DNA of 64,000 nt from G965261775 sp965261775 (GTDB taxonomy: Bacteria; Pseudomonadota; Gammaproteobacteria; Eutrophobiales; Eutrophobiaceae), in contig OZ253477.1 of the NCBI GenBank assembly GCA_965261775.1, forward strand, positions 1,302,001 through 1,366,000, read 5' to 3'. Position numbers and translations under genes: made by a program. Below, in pieces: positions 34,635-43,655 of this stretch; the stretch's first letter is position 1; every line of letters starts with the position of its first letter. The notes below the pieces were generated by a model. That model ran no database searches, was not told the origin of the DNA, and saw nothing but the letters and a program-made list of their open reading frames with translations.

Positions 34635-36173
34635 ATGAAAGATAAATTGATCATTTTTGATACAACGTTGCGTGACGGGGAACAGAGCCCCGGCGCTTCA
34701 ATGACCAAAGATGAAAAACTTCGTATTGCCCGCGCACTGGAAAAAATGCGTGTCGATATCATAGAGGCCGGATTCCCCATTGCCAGTCCCGGTGATTTTG
34801 AAGCCGTCAAAGCCGTTGCCGGGGCAATAACGAAGAGTACGGTCTGCGGTCTGGCCCGGGCGCTGGACAAAGATATTGATTGCGCCGCCGAGGCGTTAAA
34901 ACCTGCCGAGTCATCACGCATCCATACCTTTCTTGCAACATCGCCGATACATATGCGCGAGAAATTGCGCATGCAACCGGATCAGGTTGTCGAGCATGCC
35001 GTGCAGGCAGTGAAAAGGGCGAGAAACTATACGGACGATGTTGAATTTTCTCCGGAAGATGCCGGGCGTTCCGAACCGGATTTTTTGTGTCGCGTTATAG
35101 AGCGGGTGATTGACGCCGGGGCCAGAACAATCAATATCCCGGATACCGTCGGCTACAATCTGCCACAGTTCTTCGGTGAATTAATCGGATATCTGATCGA
35201 ACGTGTTCCCAATTCGGACAGAGCTGTCTTTTCAGTGCATTGTCATAATGACCTGGGGCTGGCTGTCGGCAATTCTCTCGCGGCGGTTTTAAATGGCGCA
35301 CGTCAGGTTGAATGCACGATAAACGGTCTGGGAGAACGCGCCGGAAATGCCGCACTTGAAGAGATCGTAATGACGGTGCGTACGCGTGGTGATGTTTTTA
35401 CCTGTGACACAGAACTGGATACGACACAGATCGTGCACTGTTCGCGTCTGGTGTCGACGATCACCGGCTTTCCCGTGCAGCCGAACAAGGCAATTGTTGG
35501 TGCCAACGCCTTTGCGCATGAATCCGGCATTCACCAGGACGGCGTACTCAAGAATCGCGAGACCTACGAGATCATACGCCCCGAAGATGTGGGTTGGAAT
35601 ACCAGTCGTATGGTGATGGGCAAACATTCGGGGCGCAATGCCTTTCGCAGTCGTTTGCAGTCCCTGGGGATACGGTTTGACAAGGAGGAAGACTTAAATG
35701 CTGCTTTTGCCCGTTTTAAGGAGTTGGCGGATAAAAAGCATGAAATTTACGATGACGATCTCCAGGCGTTGGTCAGCGATTCCATTCAGGAAAGCATGGA
35801 TGAAAAGATTAAACTGGTTTCGTTGAAGGTCAGAATTGAAACGGGTGAAACGCCGAAAGCCGAAATAACGCTCTCTGTCGACGGCGAGGAAAAACACGCC
35901 AGCGCCGGGGGCGGAGGGCCGGTAGACGCCACTTTCAAAGCCATTGAAAGTATTGTCGACAGCCGATGTGGTCTGCAACTGTATTCGGTCAATAATATTA
36001 CCGACGGCACCGATTCCCAGGGCGAAGTGACGGTACGCATCAATAAAGATTCGCGCATCGTCAACGGTCTGGGCACCGACACCGACATTGTCATTGCATC
36101 GGCCAAGGCATATATCAACGCTCTGAACAAGATATCAATGGGTGCCGGTCGAGCCCATCCACAAAGGATATAA
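34635..36173 (+). CDS. leuA: 2-isopropylmalate synthase
   Basis: LeuA condenses acetyl-CoA and 2-oxoisovalerate in the first step specific to leucine. The 512-residue protein has the N-terminal TIM-barrel motif IFDTTLRDGEQSPGASM, the metal-binding HCHNDLGLAVGNSLAA segment and GLGERAGNAALEE. The C-terminal allosteric domain for leucine feedback is complete. ATG 34635 follows a GGAGAGAG ribosome site and gives the expected N-terminus; a longer frame from 34596 lacks this. The 257 bases upstream contain a small TGCCC/GGGCA hairpin and AT-rich promoter-like DNA, but no clear leader peptide was found. Confidence 0.96.
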   Translation: MKDKLIIFDTTLRDGEQSPGASMTKDEKLRIARALEKMRVDIIEAGFPIASPGDFEAVKAVAGAITKSTVCGLARALDKDIDCAAEALKPAESSRIHTFLATSPIHMREKLRMQPDQVVEHAVQAVKRARNYTDDVEFSPEDAGRSEPDFLCRVIERVIDAGARTINIPDTVGYNLPQFFGELIGYLIERVPNSDRAVFSVHCHNDLGLAVGNSLAAVLNGARQVECTINGLGERAGNAALEEIVMTVRTRGDVFTCDTELDTTQIVHCSRLVSTITGFPVQPNKAIVGANAFAHESGIHQDGVLKNRETYEIIRPEDVGWNTSRMVMGKHSGRNAFRSRLQSLGIRFDKEEDLNAAFARFKELADKKHEIYDDDLQALVSDSIQESMDEKIKLVSLKVRIETGETPKAEITLSVDGEEKHASAGGGGPVDATFKAIESIVDSRCGLQLYSVNNITDGTDSQGEVTVRINKDSRIVNGLGTDTDIVIASAKAYINALNKISMGAGRAHPQRI

Positions 36174-36183
36174 CCCAAAGACC

Positions 36184-36867
36184 ATGCCGATACAGCAACG
36201 ACAATATCTGCATGCAATGGGTATTGATGTCTGGCTGTTTCGGGACAAATCCGAGGCAGATGAGACGGCAGTGCCCGATGCAGTCGTTGAAAAAACCGGG
36301 GCGGCGGGTACGGCACTTGATGATCTGGCCAGGGAGGTCGCTACCTGTCAACAATGCAGCTTGCATAGAACCCGGACTCAGACCGTGTTCGGCGTGGGAT
36401 ATCCTCGGGCCGACTGGTTAATCATTGGCGAGGCGCCGGGGGCGGATGAAGACCGCCAGGGTGAGCCGTTTGTCGGTCGGGCCGGTAAATTATTAAATGA
36501 AATGCTGCTGGCCATCGGTTTAAGCAGAGAACAGGTTTATATCGCCAATATCCTGAAATGCAGACCGCCGAATAATCGCGACCCAAAACCGGAGGAAGTC
36601 GTGGCCTGTTCATCCTATCTGCGTCGACAGATTGAATTCATTCAACCCGTGTTGATCCTCGCGCTTGGTCGTGTCGCGGCGCAAAATCTGTTGCAAGTGG
36701 ATACCCCGATTGGCAAGATGCGCGGCCAGCGTTATCAATATCCAGGCACGGAATTACCGGTATTTGTCACCTATCATCCGGCTTATTTACTGCGTTCGCC
36801 GCGCGAGAAACGCAAGGTCTGGGAGGATATTAAAATCGCCCGGCGCGCTTATGAGGAATTGTCATGA
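36184..36867 (+). CDS. Family 4 uracil-DNA glycosylase with Fe-S cluster
   Basis: A 227-residue UDG of the family 4 type, which removes uracil from DNA and is stabilised by a [4Fe-4S] cluster. Cluster cysteines are in CQQCSLHRTRTQ and in the KCRPPNNRDP and VACSSYL segments. The active site motif is GEAPGADEDRQGEPFVGRAGKLL, and the second one is HPAYLLRSP. ATG 36184 is chosen because the upstream frame overlaps the end of leuA without conservation. Its end overlaps rimI by four bases (ATGA). The N-terminal 60 residues are variable, as is normal. Confidence 0.93.
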   Translation: MPIQQRQYLHAMGIDVWLFRDKSEADETAVPDAVVEKTGAAGTALDDLAREVATCQQCSLHRTRTQTVFGVGYPRADWLIIGEAPGADEDRQGEPFVGRAGKLLNEMLLAIGLSREQVYIANILKCRPPNNRDPKPEEVVACSSYLRRQIEFIQPVLILALGRVAAQNLLQVDTPIGKMRGQRYQYPGTELPVFVTYHPAYLLRSPREKRKVWEDIKIARRAYEELS

Positions 36868-37358
36868 ATGCGGTTGTTGATGAGGCACGCTCCCGTATCC
36901 GCGTTATGTCGGAAGAGGATATTGAAACTATCCTCGCTATCGAAAGGCGTTCCTACGATTTTCCCTGGAGCGGGACCATCTTCCGTGATTGTCTGGGCGC
37001 GGGTTATTGTTGCTGGATATTGGAGTATGATCAGGGGCCGGTCGCCTATGGCATAATGTCGGTTATGGCCGGTGAGGCGCATATCTTCAATCTATGCGTT
37101 GACCTCGCTTACCGCACGGTCGGTCTCGGCGAAAAGTTACTGATGCATCTGCTGGAAGTGGCGCGTGTTCACAATGCCTATATGGTTTACCTGGAGGTTC
37201 GTCCTTCCAATTTTGCCGCAATCAGGCTCTATTTGAACAGCGGTTTCGATCAGATTGCCGTGCGCCGGAATTATTATCCGTCCAGGACGGGCCGTGAAGA
37301 TGCATTAATCCTTTCGAAAATGATAGATCAAGGAGTGGGAGAGCTTGAACGGGAATAA
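36864..37358 (+). CDS. rimI: RimI-type ribosomal protein alanine N-acetyltransferase
   Basis: A 164-residue GNAT acetyltransferase. RimI acetylates the N-terminal alanine of ribosomal protein S18. The fold shows IERRSYDFPWSGTIFRDCLGAGY at the N-terminus, the acetyl-CoA loop LAYRTVGLGEKLLMHLLE, and the YLEVRPSNFAAIRLYLNSGF motif shared by RimI. It overlaps the UDG gene by four bases and cysM by 14, so the three are tightly coupled. Confidence 0.92.
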   Translation: MNAVVDEARSRIRVMSEEDIETILAIERRSYDFPWSGTIFRDCLGAGYCCWILEYDQGPVAYGIMSVMAGEAHIFNLCVDLAYRTVGLGEKLLMHLLEVARVHNAYMVYLEVRPSNFAAIRLYLNSGFDQIAVRRNYYPSRTGREDALILSKMIDQGVGELERE

Positions 37359-38265
37359 ACAAGCTGAACGCGCAGCGGATTTTTTAACGTTGGAGTCCTT
37401 TATCGGGAATACGCCGTTGGTACGTCTGCAAAGGCTGGCGGGCGAGACCGATAATATTGTGCTGGGCAAACTGGAGGGTAATAATCCCGCCGGTTCGGTA
37501 AAAGACAGACCGGCCCTGAGTATGATTCGGCAGGCCGAGGCGCGCGGTGAAATCAAACCGGGCGATACCCTGATAGAAGCTACCAGTGGGAATACCGGGA
37601 TTGCGCTGGCAATGGCCGCCGCCATCCGCCATTATAAAATGATACTCGTCATGCCAGAAAGCATGAGCATTGAACGACGCGCCGTGATGAAGGCGTTCGG
37701 CGCCGAGATCGTGTTGACCTCGGCAGAAGGCAGTATGGAAGGCGCCATTGATACCTCGCGGGAGATGGCCGCGCAGGGAAAAGGTCGCATACTGGATCAA
37801 TTCGCCAATCCGGATAATCCACTCGCACATTATGAAGGCACCGGGCCGGAAATATGGCGCGATACCCACGGCCAGATCACACACTTTGTCAGTTCCATGG
37901 GAACAACCGGCACTATTATGGGGACTTCGCGTTTTCTGAAGGAGCGGAATCCGACTATACAGATCATCGGAGTACAACCTGAAGATGGTTCAAAGATACC
38001 GGGGATACGTCGCTGGCCTGAAGAATATCTGCCTAAAATCTACGATTCAAGCCGGGTGGACCGTATTATTGACGTCAGCCAGGAAATGGCGGAGCAAACC
38101 ACACTGGCACTCAGCGAGAAAGAAGGTATCTTTGCTGGCGTTTCCTCTGGCGGGGCAACGGCGGCGGCCTTGCAGATTTCTGCCGAGGTAAAAGACGCGG
38201 TGATTGTTACGATTATCTGCGACCGAGGCGATCGCTACCTTTCAACGAAACTGTTTTCCCCCTGA
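37345..38265 (+). CDS. cysM: Cysteine synthase B (O-acetylserine sulfhydrylase)
   Basis: A 306-residue PLP enzyme that makes cysteine from O-acetylserine and sulfide or thiosulfate. The PLP lysine is Lys53 in PAGSVKDRPA, with the substrate loop TSGNTGIALAMAAA downstream. The MGTTGTIMG phosphate loop and SSGGATAAALQ near the C-terminus are also present. Absence of the CysK-type C-terminal features and the SRFLKE segment favour CysM. The start is TTG 37345, with GGGAG just upstream; there is no ATG nearby in frame. Confidence 0.93.
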   Translation: MNGNKQAERAADFLTLESFIGNTPLVRLQRLAGETDNIVLGKLEGNNPAGSVKDRPALSMIRQAEARGEIKPGDTLIEATSGNTGIALAMAAAIRHYKMILVMPESMSIERRAVMKAFGAEIVLTSAEGSMEGAIDTSREMAAQGKGRILDQFANPDNPLAHYEGTGPEIWRDTHGQITHFVSSMGTTGTIMGTSRFLKERNPTIQIIGVQPEDGSKIPGIRRWPEEYLPKIYDSSRVDRIIDVSQEMAEQTTLALSEKEGIFAGVSSGGATAAALQISAEVKDAVIVTIICDRGDRYLSTKLFSP

Positions 38266-38304
38266 TAGTTTCTATCTGTTCCCTGATTATAGAAGGCCTG
38301 CATT

Positions 38305-39084
38305 ATGAACATTCTTGTTTTTGATATTGAAACCGTGCCCGATATCGAGTCGGGTAAAAAATTATATGATATGGAGGGGCTAGATGAAAAAAACGCGGCT
38401 GAATTAATGTTCAGTCAGCGGCGACAGGAGACTGCCGACCACAGCGATTTTCTCCAGCATTGTTTGCATCAGGTGGTCGCGATATCAGTTGTACTGGAAA
38501 CGCCTGACAAAATCAGCGTCTGGTCTTTGGGCGATGTTGATTCGGGTGAGGATGAATTAATACGGCGTTTTTTTGGAGGAATTGAACGTTACAGCCCCGT
38601 TCTCGTGTCCTGGAACGGTAGCGGTTTTGACTTGCCCGTACTCCATTATCGCGCCTTGTTGCACGGCATCGTCTCCCAGCGTTACTGGGATAATGGCGAG
38701 GAGGATAAAAGTTTCCGGTGGAATAACTATCTGAACCGTTATCACAGCCGACATACTGATTTAATGGATGTCCTCTCCGGCTACACGATGTCGGCTCGCG
38801 CCGGACTGGAGCAAATTGCGACGATGCTGGGCTTCCCCGGCAAGATGGGCATGAAGGGCAGCATGGTATCAGATTGTTATTACGCCGGTGAAATAGAAAC
38901 CATCCGTCATTATTGTGAAACCGATGTCCTCAACACCTATCTGGTCTATCTGCGTTATGAACTGATTCGGGGCCATCTGACTGAAGCGGCCTACAAGGAC
39001 AAATGCAAACAGGTCCGCACGATGCTGGACAAGGAGGACAAGCCTCACTTGAAAGCATTCCTTGTTGCCTGGCCGGAGGAATAG
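38305..39084 (+). CDS. Predicted 3'-5' exonuclease, PolB-like (DNA_pol_B_exo2 family)
   Basis: A 259-residue DEDD-type exonuclease. The first acidic motif is ILVFDIETVPD, the second is SWNGSGFDLPVL and the third is HYCETDVLNTYLVYLRY, in the order of the RNase H-like exonuclease of DNA polymerase B. There is no polymerase domain, so it acts alone or with partners. The family is widely called a predicted PolB-like 3'-5' exonuclease of unclear cellular role. It is 39 bases after cysM. Confidence 0.88.
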   Translation: MNILVFDIETVPDIESGKKLYDMEGLDEKNAAELMFSQRRQETADHSDFLQHCLHQVVAISVVLETPDKISVWSLGDVDSGEDELIRRFFGGIERYSPVLVSWNGSGFDLPVLHYRALLHGIVSQRYWDNGEEDKSFRWNNYLNRYHSRHTDLMDVLSGYTMSARAGLEQIATMLGFPGKMGMKGSMVSDCYYAGEIETIRHYCETDVLNTYLVYLRYELIRGHLTEAAYKDKCKQVRTMLDKEDKPHLKAFLVAWPEE

Positions 39085-39543
39085 CGTTTAATCTGCGGAC
39101 AGAAGACGGAGAACAGCGGTAAATAATACGGCTATCGCTTCCGTTCCATCACCCACCGCCTGTTCAAATTGCCCGCCCTGCAACCCGCACGCCAGCAGTG
39201 CGGCCAGGCCGCCCGATACCCGGGCACCTGCCCCCCGGCAGGACCACCCCGTCTGTCGCAACACCGCCCTCATGCTGTCCCGCACTCACTACGCCCGCCA
39301 CTTCCACCTGACCGACCCCACAGACGGCGCCATCCCCCCATCACCGACGCCGCCGACCAGAATCCCTTCGCCACTCCCGCCGACAGCCCGGCCCGCTATT
39401 GCTGACCCCGTGCCTGCATTTCACTATAATCGTGTTTTCTGCTAGAATGAATAAGGGTGCCCGCAACACTGTCATCGTCAATCGACCCAGCGGAGCACAG
39501 TGTGCACGCTGAAACGCCGTAACATGGAGACCTCACAAGACAC
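39085..39543. other. Intergenic region before the restriction-modification locus
   Basis: About 460 bases without a credible gene. The first 320 bases are GC-rich and encode only proline-rich or low-complexity short frames. The last 100 bases contain TATAAT (39433-39438) and TAGAAT (39443-39448) boxes that may be promoters for the methyltransferase. GGAG lies 13 bases before its start. The edge of the accessory insertion may be here, but no repeats mark it. Confidence 0.35.
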
Positions 39544-40263
39544 ATGCAAAACTCAATGTTTGACAAGGTTTCCGAAGCTGGCCTGGATATCACATCAGAG
39601 TCATCTCTGCCGGTTGTAGATTCCAGAAAATATCAGCCTTTGAGCAGTATTTGGGAGGGCGGTGATGGTGAGCTTATTGAGCAGATACTGAAATTTTACC
39701 CTTCCATCCTGCCGGAACCCATTTTGGATGCCACATACAATACCGGCAGGTTCTGGAAAAGATCTACTCGGAAAATTATATCAATGGATATAGATCCGAA
39801 ACACAAGCCGATGATTGTCGGCGACAACAGAGTGATGGACGGTATTCCTTCCGCTGCATTTGGTGTGGTAGTTTATGATCCACCACATGTTGGCCCGCAG
39901 GGGCGGGACAAAAGCAGCAAACGCTTTGACCTTGATTTTGGCGCAACCATGGCGTGCAATAAAGAGCATGGCTGGAACCTGAGCTATCTGTACCCACCTT
40001 TCCTGCAACAGGCAAAACGTGTGCTGAAGCCACGAGGGCTTCTGTTGGCAAAAATCACTGATATGGTCAATTGCCATAGGTCGCAATGGGCGCATTGCGA
40101 CTTCATGAGAATGGCCGATGAGGCAGGTTTCACCGTTTGCGACCTGATAATCAAAGTAAGGAACGGCCCCATGGTTTCAACAAAATGGAAAAATGCACAC
40201 CACGCCAGAAAGCGACATTGCTTCTGGATTATCTGTCGCAATGGGGAAAGTTGTGAGCGATAG
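39544..40263 (+). CDS. Site-specific DNA methyltransferase (N4-cytosine/N6-adenine type)
   Basis: A 239-residue SAM-dependent methyltransferase. Motif I is ILDATYNTGRFW, the acidic strand is ISMDIDPKHKPM and the catalytic motif IV is YDPPH (Asp112 to His115), which is a DPPY-type amino-MTase motif. The helix after it includes FLQQAKRVLKPRGLLLAKITDM. There is no C5-cytosine methyltransferase PCQ motif. It is followed after three bases by an Eco29kI-like restriction gene, so it should protect the same site. Its target is not readable; Eco29kI cuts CCGCGG, which is a hint only. Confidence 0.82.
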   Translation: MQNSMFDKVSEAGLDITSESSLPVVDSRKYQPLSSIWEGGDGELIEQILKFYPSILPEPILDATYNTGRFWKRSTRKIISMDIDPKHKPMIVGDNRVMDGIPSAAFGVVVYDPPHVGPQGRDKSSKRFDLDFGATMACNKEHGWNLSYLYPPFLQQAKRVLKPRGLLLAKITDMVNCHRSQWAHCDFMRMADEAGFTVCDLIIKVRNGPMVSTKWKNAHHARKRHCFWIICRNGESCER

Positions 40264-40266
40264 TCC

Positions 40267-40841
40267 ATGAGGACATACAACCCGCTCAGCGTAGACGAAC
40301 TGGGTAAAAATGCAGCACAAGCATTGATGAGCTACCCACCCGATAGCTTGCCCCCCCGGGGAAATATTTGCCGGTGCCGGTGTTTATACATTACATTATT
40401 CTGGCTCCTTTCGTGCATATGCCGACATAGGCAAGGATGAGCCGATCTACGTAGGGAAAGCAGACCTTCAGGGAAAGCGACAGGGCCGCACAGGGGGGCA
40501 AGCGAACCTCTCGCTCGCTCTACAATCGTCTGTCCAAGCATGCGGAATCCATTGCGGCTGTGCACAACCTGGCATTGGGAGATTTTTATTGCCGATGGCT
40601 CGTTCTGGACCCCATCTGGACAGGCCTGACCGAGCAGGTGCTTATTGCTACATACCAGCCAATATGGAATGCTGTTGTAGACGGGTTTGGCAATAATGCC
40701 CCCGGCAAAGGGCGCTGGAACCAGAAACAGTCACAGTGGGATACATTGCACCCTGGGCGCCCATGGGCATGCAACCTGCAAAAACCCACCGAAACCGTCG
40801 AAGATATTGTGTCCCGGATAAAAAATAACAAAACTAAATAA
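40267..40841 (+). pseudogene. Eco29kI-like GIY-YIG restriction endonuclease, two frameshifts
   Basis: The coding sequence begins at ATG 40267 (MRTYNPLSVDELGKNAAQAL) and continues to 40841, but through three frames. The first break is at a C7 run (40351-40357), and the second is at a G6 run (40493-40498); in both cases removing one base would mend the frame. The middle frame carries the GIY-YIG core: GVYTLHYSG and PIYVGKADLQGKRQGR. The last frame has LYNRLSKHAESI, then LALGDFYCRW and PIWTGLTEQ. The sequence fits the Eco29kI family. As given, no active enzyme is expected. The breaks may be real inactivation, phase-variable tracts or sequencing error. Confidence 0.8.
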
Positions 40842-41037
40842 TCGTTGCTACCGCAGATTCATATTTTTCTGCAACGAGCAATAAGGGATAAATTCAACCT
40901 GTTACCATTTCTTGCACTGACCCGTGGACCCCGCCCCTGCGGACGTGGCACCACCATCTCTGCCAGACTTATCCCAGAGTCTCTTTCAGGGCCATCTTGC
41001 AAAGCCTTTGCATCTAAGCCCTTGAATTACAGCTTAT

Positions 41038-41583
41038 TTACAGGTTGGAAGAATCCAGTTTTTCGACTTCCATAGATATTCTTTCTTCCTCTGCCAGCTT
41101 CTCATATCTTTTATCTTTATAACGAATTTCTATAGAAACATCCATGAAGCCTGTGCATTTAGTCATGATAGATCTGTCCCCCTGATAGATAAATTTCGCA
41201 TCAGATAAACTGGCCATGAGACCCAGGTTATCCTCCTCTTCTCCGTATTTTTCCTTCAGAAGCTCCATTATCACTATCTGCTCTTTTTTACACTTAGGAG
41301 TATTTTCTATATCACCTATGCCCCATATAGCATATACCTTGTGCGTTTTCGGGGTTATCAATACATAGTACCTGGAAAATGATCGGAATCCCTTCGGTGT
41401 AGAAAAGGCATACATAGGTGTTCCATCTGTTAATTCAGATTTGCCTGTTGATTCTTCAGGGTCAAATGTTTGCCCCAGAGTCATATCAAAGGCACCCTTT
41501 ATCTTCTCAGATGCACCTGCATGATGACTCAGGCACAGGAAGGAGGCAATAACGTATATTGCATACCGGACCATATAACCCAC
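41038..41583 (-). CDS. Hypothetical exported protein
   Basis: A 181-residue protein I do not recognise. The N-terminus (YAIYVIASFLCLSHHAGAS) is a signal peptide, probably cut after Ala-Ser, so the product is periplasmic or secreted. The mature part is mixed and charged, with two conserved-looking cysteines (PKCKKEQ and TKCTGF), which may form a disulfide, and several Tyr-rich strands. The start is either GTG 41583, four bases after GGAG, or ATG 41574. It stands alone between the R-M locus and aceA. Function unknown. Confidence 0.6.
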   Translation of the reverse strand: MGYMVRYAIYVIASFLCLSHHAGASEKIKGAFDMTLGQTFDPEESTGKSELTDGTPMYAFSTPKGFRSFSRYYVLITPKTHKVYAIWGIGDIENTPKCKKEQIVIMELLKEKYGEEEDNLGLMASLSDAKFIYQGDRSIMTKCTGFMDVSIEIRYKDKRYEKLAEEERISMEVEKLDSSNL

Positions 41584-41606
41584 TGCTCTCCGCCTTAATG
41601 TTAGAG

Positions 41607-42911
41607 TTACTTCCGGGCGGCAGCATCAAATTGATCTTCCTCGGTTGAACCGGTCAACGCGGTTACCGAAGATTGACCTCCCTGAATAACAGTCGTCACA
41701 TCGTCAAAATAGCCTGCCCCGACTTCCTGCTGATGAGAAGCAAACGTGTAGCCCTGTTCGGCGGCGGCAAACTCGGGTTCCTGCACCTTCTCAACGTAGG
41801 CGCTCATCCCCCGGCGGACATAGTCATGGGTCAGTTCAAACATGTTGTACCATATGCTGTGAATACCCGCCAGAGTAATGAACTGATATTTGTAGCCCAT
41901 GGCGCCCAGTTCCTTCTGGAATTTAGCGATGGTGGTATCATCAAGGTTTTTCTTCCAGTTAAAAGAAGGCGAACAATTATAAGCCAGGAGTTGCTCTGGA
42001 TGCGCCTTGCGGACAGCTTCAGCGAATTTCCTCGCCTCGTCAAGATCGGGCACGGCGGTTTCACACCACAGCAGATCGGCGTAGGGCGAGTAGGCAATGC
42101 CACGTGCAATGGCCTGATCAAGACCCGCTTTAGTAACATAGAAACCCTCGGCAGTGCGTTCACCAACAAGGAATGGTTTGTCTCTTTCATCGAAATCGGA
42201 AGTCAGCAGGTTTGCCGCGTTGGCGTCAGTGCGTGCCAGTACAATAGTGGGCACACCCATGGTATCGGCGGCCAGACGAGCCGCGGTCAGTTTCTGGATG
42301 GCCTCCTGGGTCGGGACAAGCACTTTACCACCCATATGACCGCACTTCTTGACAGCAGCCAGCTGATCTTCAAAGTGAACACCGGCGACACCAGCCTCAA
42401 TCATGTTTTTCATTAATTCAAAGGCATTCAACACACCGCCGAAACCGGCTTCGGCATCCGCGACGATAGGGGCAAAGTAATCAATATCATTTTTGTTTTT
42501 CGCCCATTGAATTTCGTCGGCACGGCGAAAGGCGTTATTGATCCGTCTTGCCATAGACGGAACAGAGTTATAGGCGTATAGCGACTGGTCGGGATACATC
42601 GTTTCCGAAGTGTTGCCGTCCGCCGCGACCTGCCAGCCCGACAGATAAATGGCTTTGAGCCCTGCCTTGACCTGTTGCATTGCCTGTCCAGCGGTAATAG
42701 CGCCCATGCAGTTGACATAGCTGTCATCCTCCGCGTTCACCAATTCCCAAAGCCTTTCGGCGCCGCGCCGGGCGATCGTGTATTCTTCCTGAAGCGAACC
42801 GCGAAGCCTCACGACATCGGTAGCCGCATACTCACGTTTGACATTCTTCCAACGCGGGTTTTCCTCCCAGTCTTTCTCTATCTGTCTGATTTGATCTTCT
42901 CTGCTCACCAA
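41607..42911 (-). CDS. aceA: Isocitrate lyase
   Basis: Isocitrate lyase splits isocitrate into succinate and glyoxylate, allowing growth on acetate or fatty acids through the glyoxylate shunt. The 434-residue length is normal for bacteria. The active-site motif KKCGHMGGKVLVPTQE is present, and the metal site is in PIVADAEAGFGG. The start is TTG 42911 with AGGAG six bases upstream, or GTG 42908. There is no malate synthase adjacent. Confidence 0.94.
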   Translation of the reverse strand: MVSREDQIRQIEKDWEENPRWKNVKREYAATDVVRLRGSLQEEYTIARRGAERLWELVNAEDDSYVNCMGAITAGQAMQQVKAGLKAIYLSGWQVAADGNTSETMYPDQSLYAYNSVPSMARRINNAFRRADEIQWAKNKNDIDYFAPIVADAEAGFGGVLNAFELMKNMIEAGVAGVHFEDQLAAVKKCGHMGGKVLVPTQEAIQKLTAARLAADTMGVPTIVLARTDANAANLLTSDFDERDKPFLVGERTAEGFYVTKAGLDQAIARGIAYSPYADLLWCETAVPDLDEARKFAEAVRKAHPEQLLAYNCSPSFNWKKNLDDTTIAKFQKELGAMGYKYQFITLAGIHSIWYNMFELTHDYVRRGMSAYVEKVQEPEFAAAEQGYTFASHQQEVGAGYFDDVTTVIQGGQSSVTALTGSTEEDQFDAAARK

Positions 42912-43317
42912 TTTTTTCTCCTGTAATTTACAGCGTGATGTTTAATTAACAAAAAAGCGCATCACTTTAAACTGTGCCTCCTCGGAAGGATTTACTGCAA
43001 GCACTTGATTTTTTGCACTTGATTTTTGCACTTGATTTTTTGGTTTTTCTCCCTGAAAAACGGCACGGCATCATCTGAATATGATGGCACTGTTTTCCAG
43101 AGAAAGTCAAAATAATCGGTTTTTGATTATTTATCAAGCCGAGTGGCTACTCTACCGGGGTATCGTTTTGGTGGCAAGGTTTCTTTAATAGCCCCGGACA
43201 GGGAAAACAAATGAAAAAAGTACTTGAAAACGGCAGTCAGCGATATAAAGTAATAAGGACAGTGAATTTCGAAATCAAACATCCTGTAACCAATATATTG
43301 CAAACGATGGAAGGCTC
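42912..43317. other. Intergenic region between aceA and clpS
   Basis: About 400 bases between divergent genes, expected to hold both promoters. It contains a three-copy tandem repeat at 43001-43041, annotated separately. A short open frame at 43211-43447 overlaps clpS in another frame and is not believed to be a gene. Confidence 0.4.
43001..43041. repeat. Tandem repeat, three copies of GCACTTGATTTTTT
   Basis: Three back-to-back copies of a 13-14 base unit (43001-43014, 43015-43027, 43028-43041), the middle one missing one T. It lies about 100 bases upstream of aceA and may be part of its regulatory region, or a slippage-prone tract. Confidence 0.8.
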
Positions 43318-43638
43318 ATGGCAAGGAATACTGAACACCATTTTGACAACGGTCTGGCGACACGGGAAGCTAAACCCAAACTCAAGCGCCCGTCACTGTA
43401 TCGGGTCATGCTGCTCAATGATGACTATACCCCGATGGAGTTTGTAGTACATATACTGGAAGCGATTTTCCTGATAGAGCGCGAAAAGGCGACACGCATC
43501 ATGATGGAAGTACACGTCAGCGGCAAGGGCGTGTGTGGCATTTTTACCCACGAAATCGCTGAAACAAAGGTCGCGGAAGTGATCAACTGTGCACGCAAAA
43601 ACGAACATCCTCTTCTCTGCACCATGGAGGAGATTTAA
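43318..43638 (+). CDS. clpS: ClpS adaptor for ClpAP
   Basis: A 106-residue adaptor that delivers N-degron substrates to ClpAP. The conserved core is visible: YRVMLLNDDYTPMEFVVHIL with the N-degron binding residues, EKATRIMMEVHVSGKGVCGIF and HPLLCTMEEI at the C-terminus. The N-terminal 25 residues are the usual disordered tail. clpA follows after 17 bases, a conserved order in gammaproteobacteria. Confidence 0.96.
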   Translation: MARNTEHHFDNGLATREAKPKLKRPSLYRVMLLNDDYTPMEFVVHILEAIFLIEREKATRIMMEVHVSGKGVCGIFTHEIAETKVAEVINCARKNEHPLLCTMEEI

Positions 43639-43655
43639 CCCCTGGGCTCACTGCA

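Noticed and set aside
39169..39405. Proline-rich 78-codon frame between the exonuclease and the methyltransferase
   Set aside because: GC-driven, low complexity, no ribosome site, no recognisable family.
43211..43447. 78-codon frame upstream of clpS
   Set aside because: It runs into clpS in a different frame and is not supported by any motif, although a ribosome-site-like GGGAAA lies before it.
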